The notes below the pieces were generated by a model that saw nothing but the letters and a program-made list of their open reading frames with translations, searched no databases and was not told where the DNA came from. From contig CAYRZF010000066.1 of the NCBI GenBank assembly GCA_964428805.1, positions 1 through 12,056 of the forward strand: a DNA stretch of 12,056 nucleotides, in the 5' to 3' direction. Every line of letters starts with the position of its first letter. Within the stretch, counting starts at the first letter, position 1. A program made the translations under genes and the position numbers. The DNA comes from CAYRZF01 sp964428805 (GTDB lineage Bacteria; Methylomirabilota; Methylomirabilia; Rokubacteriales; CSP1-6). Positions 7,750-12,056 of this stretch are shown in pieces.

Positions 7750-8823
7750 GTGCGGGCGCAGGTGGCGGTGCTCAGGACGCGGCCGGAGACGGTGCTGGAG
7801 GACTACGGCCGGCTGATGCGCCTGGCCAAGTATGACCAGGTGCTCGGCCGCGATCAGGACTGCGTGCTCAAGCTGAACCTCTCGTGGACTCGCTACTTCC
7901 CTGCCTGCTCGACGCAGCCGTGGCAGCTGGAAGGCGTGCTGAACACGTTCTTCGAAGACGGCTATGACGCGCGGCGCCTCCTCCCCGTGGAGAACCGGAC
8001 CGTCGTCACCGATCCCCGGAAGGGCGCGATCAACAACAAGTGGATGCCAGTCCTCGAGCGCTACGGGCTGCCCTTCATCCCGCTCACTGAGGTCGAGTGG
8101 GTCCGCTATGAGTTCAGATCGCCCCTCCTGAAGCTGAACCGGATCTTCCCCGAGGGAATCGAGATCCCCAAAATGTACGTCGGGAAAAACATCTGTCAGT
8201 TGCCGACCATAAAAACGCACGGGCACTGCGTCACGACGGGGGCCATCAAGAACTCGTTCGGCGGGCTGCTGAAGGAAGTCCGCCATTATGCCCACGAATA
8301 CATCCATGAGGTGCTGGTGGACCTGATGTACATGCAGAAGGAGCTCCACCCCGCCGTCTTCGCGGTGATGGACGGCACGGTCATGGGAGACGGCGCGGGT
8401 CCGCGCACCATGATCCCGCGCGAGGGAAACCTCATCCTCGCCTCGGCGGACCAGGTCGCCATTGACGCCATCGCGGCAAAGCTCATGGGCTTCGATTCAC
8501 TGGGGATTCCGTATCTGCGCATGTGCCATGAGAGAGGCCTGGGAGTGGCCGACCCGCGGGAGATCGAGATCGTGGGGGACGACGTCTCCGGTGTCAATAT
8601 GGGGTTCCAGACCCGCCGGAGTCTTGTAATCTGGGGGGACCAGCTCATCCGAAAAGGGCCGCTCCGTCCGTTGAAGAAGGTGCTGCTCCATTCCCCGCTG
8701 ATGGTTTGGGCGCCGTTTGCTTCCAACGTCTATCACGATTGGCTCTGGTACCCCACGATCGGCCGGGCGCGCATCCGGGCGTTCGGCGAAACCGCCTGGG
8801 GTCGCCTCTTCGACGGCTACTGA
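7750..8823 (+). CDS. DUF362 family protein of unknown function (COG2006-like)
   Basis: I recognise the DUF362 family, whose biochemical role is not established. Some relatives carry an added 4Fe-4S ferredoxin domain. This 357-aa protein has none. Family features are LPTIKTHGHCVTTGAIKNSFGGLL from residue 151, MDGTVMGDGAGPR (207-219) and ASADQVAIDAIAAKLMGFD (231-249). There is no signal peptide and no clear membrane span, so it is probably cytoplasmic or peripheral; the C-terminal 60 residues are rich in Trp and Tyr. Five cysteines are scattered (C38, C53, C149, C160, C259) with no CxxC pair, and histidines H157, H159, H179, H182 and H186 flank the conserved core, so metal or redox chemistry is possible but unproven. 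The start is GTG after AAAGGAGG. It lies between a membrane prenyltransferase and gltX on the same strand. A role in lipid-linked precursor metabolism is only a neighbour-based guess. Confidence 0.85.
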   Translation: MRAQVAVLRTRPETVLEDYGRLMRLAKYDQVLGRDQDCVLKLNLSWTRYFPACSTQPWQLEGVLNTFFEDGYDARRLLPVENRTVVTDPRKGAINNKWMPVLERYGLPFIPLTEVEWVRYEFRSPLLKLNRIFPEGIEIPKMYVGKNICQLPTIKTHGHCVTTGAIKNSFGGLLKEVRHYAHEYIHEVLVDLMYMQKELHPAVFAVMDGTVMGDGAGPRTMIPREGNLILASADQVAIDAIAAKLMGFDSLGIPYLRMCHERGLGVADPREIEIVGDDVSGVNMGFQTRRSLVIWGDQLIRKGPLRPLKKVLLHSPLMVWAPFASNVYHDWLWYPTIGRARIRAFGETAWGRLFDGY

Positions 8824-8831
8824 GTCGCCCG

Positions 8832-10253
8832 ATGCCTGAGCCGGTCAGGGTCCGCTTCGCTCCGAGCCCCACGGGGCACCTCCACGTGGGCGGCGCCCGC
8901 ACCGCGCTCTTCACCTGGCTCTTCGCCCGGCACAACCGCGGCGTCTTCATCCTCAGGATCGAGGACACGGACCGCTCTCGCTCCACGGAAGAATTCATCG
9001 CGTCCATCCTCGAGGCGCTGCGCTGGCTCGGGCTCGACTGGGACGAGGGGCCACCGACGCCTGGTTACCGGCAGACCGAGCGGCTGGAGATCTACAAGGC
9101 CCACGCTGAGCGCCTGCTGGTCGAGGGCAAGGCATTTCGCTGCGCCTGCCCGCCTGAGGAGCTGGAGGCCGCGCGCCAGGTTGCTCAAGCCCGGGGGCAG
9201 ACATTTCGCTACTCGGGAAGGTGCCGGGATGCCAATGTTCCCGCGGATGTCCCCCACGCGCTGCGTCTCAGGATTCCGCTCACGGGCCACACGGTTGTGC
9301 AGGACCTGATCCACGGGACGGTGACCTTCGACCACAGCCAGCTCGACGACTGGATTCTCGTCCGCACCGACGGCACCCCGACGTACAACTTCTGCGTGGT
9401 CGTGGATGACGTGACGATGAAGATCACCCACGTCATCCGCGGGAACGATCACCTTTCGAACACGCCCAAGCAGATCCTCTGCTACCAGGCCCTCGGGTAT
9501 CCGTTCCCGGCCTTCGCCCATATCCCGATGGTCCTCGGCGAAGACCGGAGCCGGCTCTCCAAGCGCCACGGCGACACCTCCGTCCTCGACTTCAAGGAAA
9601 AGGGATTCCTCCCGGAGGCCATGGTGAACTACCTGGCGCGCCTGGGCTGGTCCCACGGCGATCAGGAGATCTTCTCCCGCGAGGAGCTGATCCGGCACTT
9701 CGACCTGGCCACGGTAGGGCGGGCCGGCGCCGTCTTCGATCGAGCCAAGCTCGAGTGGCTCGGGAACCACTGGATGAAGCAGCTGCCCCCGGAGCGGGTG
9801 GCCAGCGATCTTGTGCCGTTTCTGGAGAAGGCGCGGCTCTCGGTGCCCTCCGACCGGCAGTGGCTCGGGCGGGTGGCCGAGAGCCTGAAGGAGCGGGCCA
9901 AGACCTTCGCGGAGATGGTCGAGATCGGCGCGTTCTACTTTAAGGATCCCGCGGGCTACGATCCCCAGGGAACCGCGAAATTCTTTACTGCCGACGCTGT
10001 CCCTCGACTTAAGCTTTTGATCAGGCGCCTGGAGACTCACGAGCCGTTCGAGCCTCCCGCGCTGGAGACCCTGTACCGCGGCCTGGCCGCCGAACTCGGG
10101 CTCAAGCTCGTGGACCTGGCCCAGCTCACGCGGATCGCGCTGACGGGCAAGACCGTGAGCCCGCCGATCTTTCAGGCAGCGGCTCTCCTGGGGAAGGAGC
10201 GGACTCTGGCCCGCCTTAGAACTTGCCAGGCAGTGATCGAGGGGAAAGGATGA
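8832..10253 (+). CDS. gltX: Glutamyl-tRNA synthetase
   Basis: A class I aminoacyl-tRNA synthetase that charges tRNA-Glu, and in many bacteria also tRNA-Gln for GatCAB correction. The 473-aa length is normal. The catalytic fold starts at once with VRFAPSPTGHLHVGGARTAL (6-25), holding the HIGH-type motif HLHV. The KMSKS-type loop is RLSKRHG (241-247). IRGNDHLSNTPKQ (202-214) and LRIEDTDRSRS (41-51) are further GluRS hallmarks. The zinc-site insertion has C104 and C106, then C131 after 24 residues, with D133 where E. coli GluRS has histidine. The C-terminal anticodon-binding domain covers about 320-473. The ATG at 8832 fits the family start; the open frame upstream is the DUF362 gene out of frame. 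There is an 8-bp gap from the DUF362 gene and no clear Shine-Dalgarno. Whether it also charges tRNA-Gln cannot be told from the window. Confidence 0.97.
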   Translation: MPEPVRVRFAPSPTGHLHVGGARTALFTWLFARHNRGVFILRIEDTDRSRSTEEFIASILEALRWLGLDWDEGPPTPGYRQTERLEIYKAHAERLLVEGKAFRCACPPEELEAARQVAQARGQTFRYSGRCRDANVPADVPHALRLRIPLTGHTVVQDLIHGTVTFDHSQLDDWILVRTDGTPTYNFCVVVDDVTMKITHVIRGNDHLSNTPKQILCYQALGYPFPAFAHIPMVLGEDRSRLSKRHGDTSVLDFKEKGFLPEAMVNYLARLGWSHGDQEIFSREELIRHFDLATVGRAGAVFDRAKLEWLGNHWMKQLPPERVASDLVPFLEKARLSVPSDRQWLGRVAESLKERAKTFAEMVEIGAFYFKDPAGYDPQGTAKFFTADAVPRLKLLIRRLETHEPFEPPALETLYRGLAAELGLKLVDLAQLTRIALTGKTVSPPIFQAAALLGKERTLARLRTCQAVIEGKG

Positions 10254-10257
10254 GGGG
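10252..10257 (+). promoter_or_regulatory. Ribosome binding site for the Na/phosphate cotransporter gene
   Basis: GAGGGG, overlapping the gltX stop, lies 8 nt before the GTG at 10266. It selects that GTG over the ATG at 10250, which overlaps the gltX stop but opens only three codons. Confidence 0.55.
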
Positions 10258-10265
10258 CTGACGCC

Positions 10266-11870
10266 GTGGTGATCCTGGCGCTCTTCGGCGGGATGGCGCT
10301 TCTCCTCTATGGGATCCAGCTCGTCGGCGAGGGGTTCCAGCGGGCGGCGGGCGGCCGGCTCCGCTACCTTCTCAGCCACCTGACCCGGAACCGCTTCGCC
10401 GCGGTCCTCTCGGGCGCGGCGGTCACGGGGATCATCCAGTCCTCATCGGCGACCACAGTGATGCTGATCGGCTTCGTCTCGGCGGGCCTCATTCCCTTCT
10501 CCCAGACCATGGGGGTGATCCTGGGGGCGGACATCGGCACCACATTCACCGTCCAGCTCATCGCCTTCAAGATCACCGACTACGCGCTCCTCCTCGTGGG
10601 CGTGGGGTTCAGCGTCATCTTCCTCGGCAGGCGGCGGGCGGTGAAGGATCTGGGAACGGCGCTCCTGGGCTTTGGCCTGATCTTCCTGGGGCTCAAGGTG
10701 ATGGTGGACGGCATGGGACCGCTCAAATCGAGCGCCCTCGCCCAGCAGATCCTCGTGACGCTGGCCGGCACCCCGCTGGCGGGGATTATCACGGCCGCGG
10801 TCTTCAGCGGTCTGGTTCACTCCTCCGCCGCCACTATCGGGCTCGCCATCACGCTGGCCGGCGAGGGGCTCCTCCCCCTGAGCGGCGCGGTTGCCATCGT
10901 GCTCGGCGCCAACATCGGTACCTGCGTGACCGCGCTGATGGCCTCGATCGGCGCGCGCACCGACGCCAAACGTGTCGCGGCGGCCCACATCGCCTTCAAG
11001 GTCCTCGGCGTCGCGCTGATCTTCCCGTTTATTGACCCCTTCACGCGTTGGATCGCAATCACGGCGAGCGACGTCGGCCGCCAGATCGCCAACGCCCACA
11101 CCGTCTTCAACGTCGGCATCAGCGCGCTCTTCCTGCCGTTCCAGAGCCTCGCGGCGCGGCTGATCGTTGCCCTGGTCCCCGAGGAGGAGGAGGGCGACAA
11201 CCCGTTCAAAACGCGCTACGTGGACGAGCGGTCCCTCGACCAGCCGGCGCTGGCCATCGGCCAGGCCACGCGCGAGGCCCTGCGCATGGCCGACGTGGTG
11301 CAGGGGATGTTCCGGGACGCCATGACGGTGTTCCGAACGGACAGCCAGGAGTTGCTCGAGGACGTGGAGCGGCGGGACGACCAGGTGGACTACCTGGAGC
11401 GGGAGATCAAACTGTTCCTCACGCGCCTCGGGGGCGAGACCATGTCAGCCGACCTCTCACGCCGGGAGGTCGCGCTCCTTACCTTCAACGGCAACCTGGA
11501 AAACATCGGCGACATCATCGACAAGAACCTGATGGATCTGGCCCGGAAAAAGACGTACCAGGGACGCCGCTTCTCCGAGGCGGGCGAGGCAGAAATCATC
11601 GAGTTCCACGCTCTCGTGGCCAAGAACCTTGAGCGGGCGATCGCGGCCTTCGCGGCCAACGACCGGACCCTGGCCCAGGAGGTGCTGGACCAGCGGCCGC
11701 TGGTTCGCCAGCGGGAGCGGGAGCTCCGCGAGTCCCACCTGGCCCGGTTGCGCGCGGGCTTGGCCGAATCCCTTGAGACCTCAGAGATCCACTTGGACGT
11801 CCTGACCAACCTAAAGCGCATCTCCTCCCACGTCACGGCGCTCGTCTTCCCCATTCTCGAAGAAGTCTAG
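10266..11870 (+). CDS. Na/phosphate cotransporter family protein with C-terminal PhoU-like domain (YjbB-like)
   Basis: An inner-membrane transporter of the NptA/PNaS family (COG1283) that couples phosphate movement to sodium; the E. coli homologue YjbB is linked to phosphate efflux. The 534-aa length fits transporters with a PhoU tail. The membrane half (about 1-305) has two inverted repeats, each with a QSS-type and a GANIGT-type motif: GIIQSSSATTVMLIGF (55-70) with GADIGTTFT (87-95), and GLVHSSAATIGLAI (182-195) with GANIGTCVT (214-222). An acidic linker (PEEEEGD, 305-311) leads to a helical PhoU-like domain (about 325-530) with EDVERRDDQVDYLEREIKLFL at 365-385 and ENIGDIIDKNL at 412-422. 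The gene starts 12 bp after gltX on the same strand, probably in the same transcript. Direction of transport (uptake or efflux) cannot be read from sequence. The stop's last base is also the first base of the downstream inverted repeat. Confidence 0.93.
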   Translation: MVILALFGGMALLLYGIQLVGEGFQRAAGGRLRYLLSHLTRNRFAAVLSGAAVTGIIQSSSATTVMLIGFVSAGLIPFSQTMGVILGADIGTTFTVQLIAFKITDYALLLVGVGFSVIFLGRRRAVKDLGTALLGFGLIFLGLKVMVDGMGPLKSSALAQQILVTLAGTPLAGIITAAVFSGLVHSSAATIGLAITLAGEGLLPLSGAVAIVLGANIGTCVTALMASIGARTDAKRVAAAHIAFKVLGVALIFPFIDPFTRWIAITASDVGRQIANAHTVFNVGISALFLPFQSLAARLIVALVPEEEEGDNPFKTRYVDERSLDQPALAIGQATREALRMADVVQGMFRDAMTVFRTDSQELLEDVERRDDQVDYLEREIKLFLTRLGGETMSADLSRREVALLTFNGNLENIGDIIDKNLMDLARKKTYQGRRFSEAGEAEIIEFHALVAKNLERAIAAFAANDRTLAQEVLDQRPLVRQRERELRESHLARLRAGLAESLETSEIHLDVLTNLKRISSHVTALVFPILEEV

Positions 11871-11912
11871 CGCCGAGCCGATAACCGTCGCATCCCGGCG
11901 TTCTCGGTCGTC

Positions 11913-11952
11913 GCCCGTCCTCAACGTACAACCACGTACGCCTCGGGTGGGC
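11913..11952. other. Inner imperfect hairpin within the 125-bp element
   Basis: Read as RNA on the + strand, 11913-11920 pairs with 11945-11952 (eight pairs, two of them G-U). After a 4x4 internal loop, CGTAC (11925-11929) pairs with GTACG (11936-11940) around a 6-nt loop. ACGTAC also occurs twice as a direct repeat (11924-11929, 11934-11939) because CGTACG is itself palindromic. Confidence 0.5.
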
Positions 11953-11960
11953 TCCTCCCT

Positions 11961-11975
11961 GCGGCCTAGGGCTGC
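11961..11975. other. Small hairpin GCGGCC-TAG-GGCTGC
   Basis: Six pairs, one of them G-U, around a 3-nt loop, directly before the right arm of the outer inverted repeat. Alone it would be unremarkable in GC-rich DNA. Its interest is its place inside the closed outer stem. Confidence 0.4.
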
Positions 11976-12014
11976 TCGGTTCTCGGCTCGGCGCGAGCTC
12001 TGACCAACTCGCGG

Positions 12015-12044
12015 TTGACAAGCCCGATGCCGGGTGGGGATAAT
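12015..12044 (+). promoter_or_regulatory. Sigma70-type promoter facing out of the window
   Basis: TTGACA (12015-12020) is a perfect -35; GATAAT (12039-12044) matches the -10 at five of six bases; the spacer is 18 bp. The predicted transcript start is about 12051, so the gene it drives lies beyond the window. The spacer contains a small dyad (CCCG 12023-12026, CGGG 12031-12034). It is the best promoter match I found in the window, and its position after the structured element suggests a new transcription unit starts here. Confidence 0.7.
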
Positions 12045-12056
12045 GGCCCCGCACCC

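Larger units (their letters stand above)
11870..11994. repeat. 125-bp element with 18-nt inverted ends (palindromic repeat or structured RNA)
   Basis: The left arm GCGCCGAGCCGATAACCG (11870-11887) and right arm CGGTTCTCGGCTCGGCGC (11977-11994) pair at 17 of 18 positions; the one mismatch is T11882 against C11982. The enclosed 89 bp carry two further hairpins (11913-11952 and 11961-11975), so one strand could fold as a closed multi-branch structure. The right arm shares GTTCTCGG (11979-11986) with the interior (11900-11907). No T-run follows either arm, so it is not a textbook intrinsic terminator, and no flanking target-site duplication is visible. It starts at the last base of the transporter stop codon. 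Candidate identities are a dispersed REP/MITE-like repeat, a structured RNA, or a Rho-type 3' end. The dyad is certain; its role is not. Confidence 0.7.

Noticed and set aside
8817..10379. 520-codon minus-strand frame over gltX
   Set aside because: Shadow of gltX with no recognisable domains; it also crosses the start of the next gene.
11888..11976. Possible tRNA inside the inverted repeat
   Set aside because: Neither strand shows a T-loop GTTCRA sequence or a cloverleaf with an acceptor stem and CCA end.
11870..11994. Intrinsic terminator for the transporter operon
   Set aside because: The long dyad is not followed by a T-run on either strand (GAGCTCTGACC follows on the + strand), and the 89-nt enclosed segment is far longer than a terminator loop.
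11833..12054. 73-codon minus-strand frame over the intergenic region
   Set aside because: It runs across the inverted-repeat element, the + strand promoter and the end of the transporter gene. The translation has no recognisable domain, and the frame is explained by high GC.

Overview
This is a GC-rich window from a Gram-negative (diderm) bacterium. LptD, the outer-membrane LPS assembly protein, makes an LPS-type outer membrane nearly certain. The GC content, gene order and protein style (AccD with an MAWF-type N-terminus, an accD-folC pair, LptD, a DUF362 protein) would suit a soil or subsurface lineage such as Methylomirabilota/Rokubacteria or a deltaproteobacterial relative. That placement is inference from style and was not tested.

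Nine protein genes lie on the + strand and cover about 98% of the window. In order they are: accD (5' end just outside the window), folC, lptD, a DegT/DnrJ/EryC1 sugar aminotransferase, a UDP-N-acetylglucosamine 6-dehydrogenase-type nucleotide-sugar dehydrogenase, a UbiA-family prenyltransferase resembling decaprenyl-phosphate phosphoribosyltransferase, a DUF362 protein, gltX (glutamyl-tRNA synthetase) and a Na/phosphate cotransporter with a PhoU-like tail. Gaps run from 4-base overlaps (accD/folC, lptD/aminotransferase) to 31 bp (UbiA/DUF362), so much of the region is probably co-transcribed and translationally coupled.

Functionally, positions 1-2196 hold housekeeping genes for fatty acid initiation and folate. 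Positions 2215-7718 form an envelope block: LPS export, synthesis of modified sugar nucleotides, and a polyprenyl-phosphate-linked pentose precursor. Positions 7750-8823 hold an uncharacterised DUF362 protein with its own strong ribosome binding site. Positions 8832-11870 hold GluRS and phosphate transport/regulation.

The only real non-coding stretch is 11871-12056. It contains a 125-bp element bounded by 18-nt inverted arms (17 of 18 pair) with two further hairpins inside, followed by a good sigma70-type promoter (TTGACA, 18 bp, GATAAT) pointing out of the window. The structured element is the most unexplained item here. It could be a dispersed palindromic (REP/MITE-like) repeat or a structured RNA. 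No phage genes, transposases, CRISPR arrays, rRNA or tRNA were seen. The window is mostly ordinary chromosomal core sequence.
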